A DNA stretch of 64,000 nt, from positions 11,098,001 through 11,162,000 of the forward strand of contig CP075492.1 in the NCBI GenBank assembly GCA_021613535.1. The letters run 5' to 3'. Every line of letters starts with the position of its first letter. Positions within the stretch are counted from its first letter, which is position 1. The notes below the pieces were generated by a model. That model made no database searches. It was not told the origin of the DNA and saw only the letters and a list, made by a program, of their open reading frames with translations. A program made the position numbers and the translations under genes. Shown piece after piece: positions 10,712-22,700 of this stretch. The DNA is from Adineta vaga. Taxonomy: Eukaryota; Rotifera.

Positions 10712-11275
10712 AATGTTATTCACTTTACAACTAAATGTTTCGGTTCTTTTTTTCTTCTCGTTGCTATTGTTGCTGTCGATAAGGTGTCCACTAATTCATT
10801 TTGAAGTAAAGAAAAATAAAAACTTTCAATTTTTACTTTGCGTCTCTTTACTGTATACAACATCTTCAACGATGATGGATTTCTTCTCGTTCTTTCCGAT
10901 ATAATGGATTCATATCCGGCCATTGTAATAGAAAATTTTTTAATGCAATTTTTATGCAAAAGTTCAAGAGAAAAACGTTTATAAATACTTTACTAATGTT
11001 CTTTGATAAATCAATCTATTAATCCTATCAACAGTATCGATAGAAAAGTTCTAATAGATTACATTAGATAAATTTTACATTTAATAATCATACGAACAAA
11101 GTTATATAGTTGTTTATTCTTGTTCTTTTCCTCTTCTTTTACTGATGGAATAAAATTTGAATCGTTTCTTATCTTATCATATGAAAACAAAATCAATAAT
11201 GATTTGAATATATCCATGATTGAATTTCTTTTTCTATTTTGTTTGCATTTCAATCCATCGAATTCAAGATTGAAA

Positions 11276-14038
11276 ATGACTAAGGTTAGATTTTTTTCTC
11301 TAAGCAACTAACGAAGAGAAAACATTTGATTCGTATAGAAATTTACAGATTACGATAATTCAGGATTTGTAACAGATCTACAACCGTATGTAATCAATAC
11401 GAGAAATGGATTGGTAGTAACATCAAAATTGAGGAAGAATGAAGAAGAAGAAGATTATGATGATGATAAGGACAATATCGGTTTTGACAAACTGACTGAT
11501 GAAGTTCAACCGAGTGGCTTATGGATATTGCGATTTCGAAAGCGAATTTTTAAATTAATTGAACAACGAAAAGTAAGTTACTTGTTGAGTTCATGATCAA
11601 ACATGTGTATATTTGAATTTCCAATAGACTACCGTAATCTATGGAATGAAATTATTCTTTTTATTAGCTTTTATTATTTATTTTGCATTTGTAATGAGTG
11701 AAAAGTTTGGAACACCACCATTTCCTATTCGAGGCAATATTTTTTATGGAAATTCAGGTATTATGCGGCGAATTATTGTATTTGTGTATCAAGTTTTATT
11801 TAGGTTTCGCCTTTTTATTTCTCGTACTTTTTTCTCTATTTGTTTTCGCATGGGAAAAATTTCTTGGTCGTTTACTTGAACATTGGTATGATCAACTTCC
11901 AATAGCAAGTAAAGAACATGAAATATACACATTTTCTTGGTACGTATATCTGGTGACTAATGATAGATTTACTGCTATCGTCGGAACTTTCGTTTTGTTT
12001 TTCTCCATAGGATTTGGCACTTGTCTGTAGCCACTGCAATTGCATTGTATGTTGGATTTACAGTAACACGACCACGAAATTATGTATCTCTGATCGGTAT
12101 TGTTATTCTGATTTTATTGGGTACACTCGGGTCAAAATATCCTCATCGAGTAGGTAGGAGAAGGGTGCTAGGTTAGAATGAAAATATGTTTGATGAACAA
12201 GATTTTATTGGATGATATGCTATTTAGATTCGATGGAAAACAGTGTTCTATTCGTTTGTTATTCAATTTCTACTCGCTACTATTGTCATACGTTCTGAAT
12301 TTGGTTTTCGATTTTTCGAATTTCTTGGCAAAGAAGTATCAAAATTTATGCAGTAAACAGATGATTTTCTGATACTAAATGAATTCAATATACATGTTAT
12401 TTTTAGTAATGCTGATGCCGGAGCTGTGTTTGTGTTTGGAAAGACATACGAGGAACATTTTTTCGTATTTAAAGTATAGGAAGTAATATTTATGAAAGAA
12501 TAATTATGTTCTTTTCTTTTGTGTATCTTAGTTAACGTCAATTATTATATTTCTTGGATCAATTATCAATGTTCTATATTATTTGGGTGTTATGCAATAT
12601 ATTATTGGAAAAATTGCGTGGTCTATGCAAAAATGTTTGAACACTACAGCAGCGGAAGTGAGTTTTCGAGTATTTTCATATTTCGAAAGGTGTTGTATTT
12701 TTCACCAATTTAGTCTATGACTGCAGCAGCAAATATATTTGTAGGAATGAGTGAAGCACCATTGATGATTATGCCCTTAGTACCAAAAATGACAACATCA
12801 GAACTTCATTCTGTATTAGTTGGTGGATTTGCAACGATGGCAGGTAATATATTGTACTTGTTTTTTTTTTAATCGCTTCCGTATAATATCATGTTAGGTT
12901 CGGTTCTTGCAACATTCATCTTTTTTGGCGTTCCAGCAAATCATTTGATTGCTGCTAGTGTTATGGCTGCACCAGGCGCACTTGGATTTGCAAAACTTTT
13001 ACTCCCTGAAACACATCAATCGAAAACAACTTGGGAGGCAGTGAAAAATACACCAATACCGTAATGTTTGACCTTCTAATCATGACTTACTCATTCGAAA
13101 GCAATGAATGATTTTAGTAATAAAAAAAGTTTCTTTTGTTTTTTTTCTCAATAGAGAACAACATAATGTTATCGATGCATTATTAAGTGGTGCAGGTCAT
13201 ACTATGAAAATATGTGGTTATTTAATTGCTAATTTGATAGCATTTATTAGTGTTCTTCATTTTGCTGATATGACTATTTCATGGCTTTTTAATTTAATTC
13301 ATCATCCTGAAATAAATTTTCAATTTCTACTTGGATTAATTTTTTATCCATTTTCAATTATCATTGGTATTCCATTTCATGATTGTCTTTTAGCATCGAA
13401 ACTTATTGGTATTAAAGTTAGTTTAAATGAAGTAAAAATCGAAGAGATAGATCTTTGTACACATTTTCTCACTAACTGATTTTTCTAGTTTATTGCCTAT
13501 CAAGAACTTGGCAAAATCCGGAACTTACGTAATGAATTGATACTGAATAATACATTTCCACTGTATCTAAATGGAACATTACAATTACCGGATAATATGG
13601 AAATGCTATGGGATGTAAATTTTCAAGCTTTCTTTTTATTTTTATCTTCACATACATAATCTATCTTTGATTATAGGATAGTTCAGTGGTTATTCTAACC
13701 TATGCTTTATGCGGTAAAAAAATTTACAAGAAAGAATAATTCATTTCGATTGATGAGTAAGATTCTAAATAGGATTTGCTAATTTTGGATCGATGGGAGT
13801 TGCTTTAGCAACACTCGGAGTTTTTGCTCCTACTCGAAAACGAGCTTTAGTCAACATTGCACCACGAGCTTTGATTGCAGCTAATATGGTTTCATTGATG
13901 ACTGCTTCCATTGCTGGTATGGAAACATCGATAAATAGATATGTTAACACACACTTTGATATTTCTTTTCCAGGTTTATTATACGATACTCCACATACAA
14001 CGATTTCCGTGTCGAATATTAATACTACAACTGTATAG
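11276..14038 (+). CDS. Concentrative nucleoside transporter (SLC28/CNT family)
   Basis: Fifteen exons (first 11276-11284, second 11339-11572, last 13974-14038) give 635 residues with consistent phases. The plasma-membrane transporter couples nucleoside uptake to Na+ or H+. Landmarks are [16 protein letters not shown], the PHRIRWKTVF re-entry region, [34 protein letters not shown] (residues about 319-339, the substrate/cation core with EAPL), [35 protein letters not shown], and [15 protein letters not shown] near the C-terminus. Length and order match animal CNTs. A short Met-Thr-Lys first exon fits the reading frame; an in-frame ATG at 11216 could start it 20 residues earlier. The cytosolic N-terminus is acidic (EEEEDYDDD). 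It is divergent from the gene ending at 9719, sharing about 560 bp of upstream DNA. Confidence 0.93.
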
Positions 14039-14637
14039 AATAATAGTGTGAAAGTTTTCGAACAATTGTAGATTAATTGTTTAGTTTTTAATTAGTTATT
14101 GGTAGAATAAATCATATTTCATGCATAAACATATCTTATCGGAATAGTATTTCAAAGAAAACGAAACAAATACGTTCAAAAGAAAAAATATTATCTGGTT
14201 TTACTCAGCTAGAATAATATATTATTCATAGCCACGTCAGCAAATTATATCATGATTTCCGTAAGGTCATTGTACTGAGAAATTACTTTCATTTATGACA
14301 ATTTTGAGAGTAATCATAATGAAATGTAAGTTATTTTGAATACTTAATGCATCAGTTTTGTGTCACAACATTTGTTTCTTTTGATAAAACCATGAAACGT
14401 GGCAAAACTAGCATGACTAACCTACATTTTACTCGCGCAGAATACGATGACTCATCAATACATAGTAATTGCTCAAGTCGAATGCATGAGTTTCCTTGAC
14501 AGACTACGCTGTAAGTATATGCAGAAAAGAAAAGGAAAGAAAAAAACAAAAAAAAGAGAAAAGAAACCTTGCGGTAATATTTTCCTACATATATAAAGAT
14601 TTATAAGTTATAAGCAAATAATTTACAAGCAAAAACG
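14039..14637. other. Intergenic region
   Basis: Between two plus-strand genes. Holds the transporter 3' UTR with an AATAAA near 14107, then AT-rich DNA and an A-rich, purine-biased stretch (14520-14570) just before the next gene. No gene was seen. Confidence 0.45.
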
Positions 14638-16083
14638 ATGGTTTTGTTACGTAAAATAAAAAGTGGACGTCGTTCGATTGTATGGAGAGTTAATGGTGAA
14701 GCACAATATTGTGATGGACCACAGTTGGTATTCGTCTGGCCATGCTTGAATCGAATACAATCATTGCAATTACATCATGCCAATGACATGCAATATTTAG
14801 AAGTAAGATATACCGATGGAAAAACAGAAATTCAACCTGGACCTGCAGCATTATTCGATGATCCATTAAAAATTGTATCGATTTCGACAAGAGATTTAAT
14901 TAAACTCGATGCAAATGAAATCTTAGTTTTATACATTCAAAGTGAAAATACTGAAAAACAAGGTAAACATAATCATTTATATGTTCTATGTAAAAAAATA
15001 AATCGATTTCTATAGATTTATCGTCAGTACGTCAAATTATCAAAGGTCCAACACTTTATGCACCAAAACCAAACGAATGGATTCACGAATTTACATGGCA
15101 TGGTGAAGATGGTTCGCATAAAACTCATATTATACCAGGTGCAAAAATTTCAAAAACTTCGTCTCATACCTGATCAATTCTATTACAATATAACCGATGT
15201 TCGTACATCGGATGATGCATTAATTACTGTCAAATTAATGATCTTTTTCGAATTGATCAATGTTGAAACGATGTTGAATAATACACGCGATCCTATAGCA
15301 GATTTTGTAAGCAACTAAAACTAGAGATTATTGGTCGAAAGATTGCTTGTTTTTCTATATTTTAGATTAATGCAATATGTGCTGATGTCATTGCCTTTGC
15401 ATCCATACGTAAATATGAAACATTTCTTGAGAATGCAAATCAATTGAATCAATTGGATGCATATTCACAATTAGTTATACGAGCACAAACAGTTGGCTAT
15501 CAAATCAATAAAGTCGTTTTTCGAGGTTACCAAGCTTCAGAAAAGTTACAAGTATGTTGCAAAAAGTTTGTTATTAGAAATAATGAACGAATTGTGTTTG
15601 TTTAGTTAATGAATGATAATGCTATTGAGAAACGTACTAAATTAAGATTAGAAGATGAAGCCGAACGTCAATTACAATTATTAGAAGATTTAAAATTAGA
15701 AAAACGTTTCGATCGATCTCAAAAAGGTATAATACATAGATAGATTTCGATCTTCTTCTTATTATATATGTTGTTTATTCTCTATTATAGAACGAAAAAT
15801 GGAACTCGAACAAATGTTACATAAACTTGATATGGTTAAACAACAACATGCTAGTCATTTACAAGAAAAAGAAGCAGAAAATGAATTGGAACGTCAACAT
15901 CGACAATTCTTACATGAAGATGAAATTAAATTCTATGGACAATTAAAAGAACTCGGAACAGATATTACACAAGTATTGATTGCACAACAAAGAAATCCAG
16001 ATAAAATAATTCAAGTTGTCAATGACAATGAACATAAAGGATCAAAAGCAGCATCAAATATTCAATTTACTCATAATATTTAA
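14638..16083 (+). CDS. SPFH/Band-7-like (vault-shoulder-like) protein with coiled-coil tail, frameshifted
   Basis: Exons 14638-14962, 15016-15306, 15366-15551, 15606-15726 and 15791-16083. The protein starts MVLLRKIKSGRRSIVWRVNG and has repeated beta-rich blocks (GPQLVFVWPCLNRIQSL, GPTLYAPKPNEWIHEFTWHG). These are followed by an SPFH-like segment (IPDQFYYNITDVRTSDDALI, KLMIFFELINVETML, DPIADFINAICADVIAFA, VGYQINKVVFRGYQASEKL) and a long charged coiled coil. This order resembles the shoulder and cap helix of major vault protein, and I place it in that wider superfamily; the exact family name is uncertain. Between IIPGA and KFQKLRLIPDQ the frame jumps by one base at the A5 run 15143-15147, and the uncorrected frame ends soon after in a TGA. 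With four As the coding length is a whole number of codons (404 aa). Confidence 0.75.
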
Positions 16084-16785
16084 GTAAACTATAGATCACT
16101 GAAAAAATCAAGACGTTTATTTATTTTTTAAACATAATGTGAATGAAACAAGACTAACTTAATAGATACGATTTGAATAATAAATAAAAGAGTATGTTGA
16201 TAAAATCTCGAAAAATAGTTCATTCGAAACCGAAAATAGAAAACAAAGCTAGAACTATTTATACAGCAGTAGAACAGCAACTATTGGATGAGAAGATAAA
16301 AGTACAGATTTAGATGTTTGTAAGAGTTTGTGTAACTTACTTCCATGTACACTTTTTCCCTTTCATAATTTTGGATATGTGATATATCATCAGTTATGTA
16401 GATGAGTGTCGTATTTAATAAACGAAATAAAATTAAGTAGTAATAATCAAGCACATTCAACCGACATCTTCTCACATTTTCTGCTCCAAAATTTAACTAA
16501 ATAGTTTTAAAATTTCTATTTTATAACATTTCAATTATGAAATGTAGAATTTGTTTTTCGAGATTTTGTCAACAGATCGAAATTTGTGCGTATATTAATT
16601 ATCTTCTGATGGAATTAGGCAGTGTGTTATAATATAAAAAAAGGCTATATAACTTTCGATAATTTTCAGGTTAAATCAATGAACTATAAGACAAGAATAA
16701 AAGTCGATATTTTCATAAATAGATATGTTAGTACAAAAGAGTTTTGTATTAATACAAGTCAATCAGAGTTCAATGAAAAAATTTA
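16084..16785. other. Intergenic region between convergent genes
   Basis: AT-rich. Contains an AATAAA for the upstream plus-strand gene (near 16181). No coding signal was seen on either strand. Confidence 0.45.
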
Positions 16786-19700
16786 TTAAGAACAAAGAGG
16801 AAATTGTGTCCATGATCCCGTTGTTAAACAAGTAATATTCAATGGACCTGACAATGAATTGTATCGAAAACCATCGGCGCATTGAATTTGAATCCAACTA
16901 CCAGCGAGAATACCATTATTACCGGAATACAGTGATTTAGTGATTACTTTTACATTGACAAGTGCGGATGACAATTGAGTCAATGAACAAGAAGCACTTG
17001 CTAAAAGATGAAGATCATCATTGAAATCTTTCGAAGAAACTTTAATTTAAATATACATACCAGTGCAAACAGGGAGTGGATCCCAAATACCATTAGTACA
17101 AGACACCGTACGTTGACCTGATGTGCTTACCAAGGAATAACCTGAATAACATGTATATTCGACTTTCGTAGAATAGACAATATTATTTTGTAGAACATTG
17201 TTTGTTGACGACACATAACCATTGCTAATGGATGGAGTTTTTGAACAATCTGCAGATGATTGTGTAGTTGTCACGCTGCCTTGGTTCGATGCTAAAAGAT
17301 GAGAAAGATGAAACGAACAATAGATTTCCTTATTTAATGTTAATGCTTTTAAATTACCACTGCAAGTTGGTTGTGCGGACCAAACACCATTCGTACATGT
17401 CATTCGCGAATTACCTACCAGTACATGTGGAGATATACAAACATAGTTGATATATGCTCCTGAGAGAGCTTGACTAGCGCTTGGTGACATAATACCACTA
17501 TACGAATTTGCATAACCATTTGTTATAATCAAAAAAGTAGAAATGTAAGAACAATAGACTCCAGTACTTGAAGATACTGTTGTCGCTTGTCCACTTTGAA
17601 CACACTTTGGAAATTGTGTCCATGAACCATTACTTAAACATGTTACATTCAGATTACCAGCTACATTTGTGTAACCACTTATACAAGCAAGAACAACGTA
17701 TGAATTACTGAGAACTGCACTTGAATCGTAAGCTGACATTGTCAAGCGAAAGTCATTGGTCGTTTTTAGCGTATTCGAATTCAAAACAAAAGTATTCAAC
17801 GTTGAATAGGAACATGGAGTGATTACTTGCGAAAATAAATAAAGAAACCGATATGTAGTCGTATACTTGTATATGTAATATAAAACTTACTTGTACATCG
17901 TGGTTTAGTCGACCAGATGCCATTGTTACAAATATATCTTGCACCAATTGTTAAATCCAATGTATAACCAGATACGCATGCGAATTCTATCCACCCTACG
18001 ATGATTTATCTGATAAGTATGATGAAAAATCATTTATATATTTACCAGTGGCGGCAGTTGCTGAAGTATATGAGAGTGATGAACTGGAATAATAACCATT
18101 AGTTATGGTATATGTTGTTGCATCTATCATACAGGGTGAGCCAGTAGCGGTAGAAACGGTCGTTGTTGTTTTTGTTGTTGTTGTTGTTGTCAGTCCAATA
18201 CCGCTGTTTAAAATACAGTTAGGAAATTGACTCCAAGAACTATTTGCCAAACATGTAACATTCAAACTACCGCCAATATTAATGTAACCACTTGAACAAG
18301 TTAAAACAATATACGAATCATTCAGAACAGTACTACTATCTTGTGCTGCTGTTACTAAACGGTTTTGATTCGTAGATTGTAATCCAGATGCACTGGAAAG
18401 AAAGTTCGTCAACGTTGTATATGAACAACGACCAGTCACTAAATACAAGTCCTATTTATAAGAATAAATATCGAACAAAACTACAGTCTTGCTTATCATC
18501 CATAAGAATTCTTTGAGCGACAATCTCTTCAGAGTTTTTGGTTTATCATCTCTCATTTAAACATAACTTACTGAGACATTGTGGTTTCTTTGACCAAACA
18601 CCATTAGTGCAAGTATACGTTGCTCCTATACTAGAATCCAGTACATAACCAGAGGAACAAGCAAATTGAATCCATCCTAAGTATTCAATTATTACTAATT
18701 TAGGAAGTTTCAGTTGTTATCAAATTACCTGTAGCAGTAGTACTCGATAGGTAGGAAAGCGAAGAACTGAGATAGTAACCATTACTAATCGTAAATGTTA
18801 CTGTATCTACTGCACATGCTAAACCGCTACCAGTAGATATAGTTGTAGTTGTTATCGAACCACTACCACCATTGTATACACAATTAGGAAATTGACTCCA
18901 TGAACCATTATTTAAACAGGTCACATTCAAATTACCACCTGTATTTATGTAACCACTAAGACAAGTAAATAAAATGTAAGATCCATTGAGAACGGCATTT
19001 GTTTCTTGTGCAACTGCTACTAAACGACTTTGACTAGTAGGCTGTATACCAATTGCGGTTGAAACAAAGTTTTGAAGAGCTGAATATGTGCATCGACCGG
19101 TGGCTGAAAATAGTTGAATAACTTTACCCGTCTAGTTCAAAATAAAAATGAACTTACCTAAGCAACGTGGTTTATTTGACCAAATACCACTATTACATGT
19201 GTATGAAGCACCAATTGTAGAATCCAATACATAACCAGATCCACATGCAAATTGTATCCATCCTATAGAACATATTTTAGACGATACATATTTCACATCA
19301 GTTTCATTTACCTGTAGCAGTCGTGGCAGAGATATAATTCAATGATGAACTAGAGTAGTAGCCATTTGTAATAATGAAGGTTGATGTATCTACTACACAA
19401 GCTATGCCAGTACCTGGTTTTATTGTTGTAGTAGTAGTAGTAGTAGTAAGAGAACCGCTACCACCATTGTATACACAATTAGGAAATTGTGTCCATGAAC
19501 CAGTACTCAAACATGTTACGTTGAGACTACCACCTGTGATTGACATATCCGCTTGCACATTGCAAGACAATAAACGAATTCACAAATACAACAGTTGTAT
19601 CCTGTGATGATGCCACCAGATTCTTCTGATCAGTAGCTTGTATTCCGGTAGCAGAGGTAAGAAAGTTTTGCAATGTAGAGAATAAACATCGAACAGTTGC

Positions 19701-22700
19701 TTAAAATAATACAGTAACATATGAACAGAAAAATCTATCAGTCATGGAATTAATTTACTTTGACACGTTGGTTTTCTGGACCAGACACCACTAGTACAAG
19801 TATATGTTGCACCAATCGTTGGGTCAAGTGTATAACCCGTTATACATCCAAATTGAATCCATCCTACAGAACATCATAAGATCCGATGTGAAGTCATTCT
19901 TTGAATACATACCAGTGACTGTAGTAGCTGATGTATAATTCAATGATGAACTAGAGTAGTAGCCATTTGTAATAACGAAGGTAGATGCATCTATCATACA
20001 AGCTAAGCCATTGCCTGGTGCCATAGTAGTAGTAGTAGTAGTAGTGGTGAGAGAACCGCTACCACTAGTGTATACACAATTAGGAAACTGTGTCCATAAG
20101 CCAGTACTCAAACATGTTACATTGAGACTACCACCTGTATTGACATATCCACTTGCACATTGCAAGACAATAAACGAATTCAAGAATACCGCACTTGCAT
20201 CTTGTGATGATGCCACCAGATTCTTCTGATCAGTTGTTTGTATTCCAGTAGCAGAGGAGAGAAAGTTTTGTAGTGTAGAGAATGAACAGCGAGTAGACAC
20301 TTCGAGAGACAAAGAGGATATATTTGATAACAAAATATTAGGAAAAGAATTACGCTCACCTGAACATCGTGGTTTGGTCGACCATATTCCATTGTTACAA
20401 GTGTATGTCGCACCAACTGTTGAGTCAAGAGCATAACCGGGCATACATGCAAACTGAATCCATCCTGAGAAGAAAAATAAAAGTAAAAGTATATCATATT
20501 ATTTAATCATTAACCAGTAACTGTCGTTGCGGTTGTATATGAGAGTGATGAATTTGTATAATATCCATTCGTAATTGTGAATGTAGAAGTATCTGCAACA
20601 CAAGCTAAACCATTGCTGGGTGTCAGAGTAGTTGTCGTCACTGATCCACTTCCACCGTTTAAAACACAATTAGGAAATTGACTCCATGAACCAGTAGATA
20701 AACAAGTCACATTTAAACTTCCTCCAGTATTGATATAACCGTTTGCACAAGTAAATACAATGAATGAATCATTCAGAACAGCATTCGAATCTTCAGGTGC
20801 CGTTGTTAACCGATTTTGGTTAGTAACCTGAGCACCTGATGAAGTTGATATGAAGTTTTTCAATGTGGTATACGAGCATCTGCCAGTTACTATGTACGAA
20901 ATATGTATACATATTTATCTAACAACAAGAAAGAGCTAATTCTACTTAAACATCTTGGTTTACTAGACCAAACGCCATTATTGCAAGTGTAAGATGAACC
21001 AATTGTTTGATCAAGTATATAGCCAGCAGTACAAGCAAATTTAATCCAACCTAGCATACACAGGAAAATAGATATAGGAAAACTTTTTTCAAATAAATAC
21101 CTGTGGCTGTGGTTGCTGTTGTATACGTCAATGAACTGCTCAAATAGTATCCATTAGAAATTACAAATGAGGTACTGGCATCAATTGAACAGCCTAAGCC
21201 ATTGCTAGAACCTTGAGTAGTAGTAGTGATAGAACCGCTACCACCATTGACGATACAATTAGGAAATTGAGTCCACGAACCACTACTTAAGCAAGTTACG
21301 TTTAGACTACCAGCCGTATTGACATATCCATTCGCACAAGCAAAAACAATGAACGAATTCACCAAAACAGCATTTGTCTCTTGTGAAGATGATAACAAAT
21401 TCTTTTGATCAGTAATCTGTATTCCAGAAGCTGTAGATATGAAACTTTGTAATGCAGATAGTGAGCACCGAGCAGTTACTGTATAAAAATAACAAATTTA
21501 AAGTAAAACCATGCCTTGGAAAATATTTTACTTACTAGAACATCGTGGTTTCGTTGACCACACTCCATTATTGCATGTATATGACGCACCAACTGTTGAG
21601 TCAAGCACATAGCCAGGCATACATGCAAATTGAATTGATCCTACATTACATTCAAATTATCTAACACATAATATTCCTCTCATAATTACCAGTAACAGTC
21701 GTAGCTGATGTATATGTAAGCGATGAACTAGAATAATAACCATTCGTAACTGTAAACGTTGATGCATCGATCGAACAGCTTAAACCAGTGGAGGGTTTTA
21801 CCGTCGTTGTCGTAGTCATAGAAGTAGTGCCACCATTGGATACACAGTTAGGAAATTGTGTCCACGAACCAGTACTTAAACAGGTCACATTCAGACTTCC
21901 ACCTATGTTCGCATATCCACTAGCACAAACGAAAACGATGAATGAATTAACAAAAACTACACTTGTATCTTGACCAGATGCTAGTAGATTTCTTTGATCT
22001 GTTGTTTGCATTCCAGTCGCAGTGGAAATGAAGTTTTGTAATGCTGAGAACGAACAGCGTGCTGTCACTATGTAAAAATCAGATATATCTTTTATTAATT
22101 GTTAACAATAACAATTTTCCACTTACGAGTGCAACGTGGTTTTGTCGACCACACACCATTGTTACATATATACGATGCTCCTACAGTGACATCGAGGACA
22201 TAACCCGGCATACACGCAAATTGAATTGATCCTAGAGAACATCACAAAATATATGCTCATAGCCTCATAAGCTGCCCTTTGTATAGTTACCAGTGGCTGT
22301 TGTAGCTGATGTGTAGGAAAGTGTTGAGCTCAAATAATAACCATTTGTAAGAGTGAATGTTGATGCATCTATTGAACAGGCTAAACCAGTACCGGGACGG
22401 ATTGTAGTAGTAGTAGTAGTAGCGATAGAAGTAGTACCACCGTTGGATACACAGTTAGGAAATTGTGTCCATGAACCCGTACTCAAACAGGTTACATTGA
22501 GACTACCACCCGTATTCACATATCCACTTGCACATGTAAACACGATGTAAGAGTTAACGAATACAACACTTGTATCTTGACCAGATGCTAGTAGATTTCG
22601 TTGATCAGTTGTTTGTATTCCAGTAGCAGTAGAAATGAAATTTTGAAGTGTCGCAAATGAGCATCGTGCAGTTACTTTATATAAGTTAAAAATATCAAAA

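Noticed and set aside
10720-10959. Minus-strand frame starting MAGYESIISERTRRNPSSLK as an upstream exon of the gene at 9719-10711
   Set aside because: No donor joins it in frame to the Met-Phe-His start, and the latter has its own complete frame.
14638-16083. Gene at 14638 called major vault protein itself
   Set aside because: The layout is similar, but the N-terminal part and motifs differ from MVP and the vault repeats are missing; only a wider superfamily relation is claimed.
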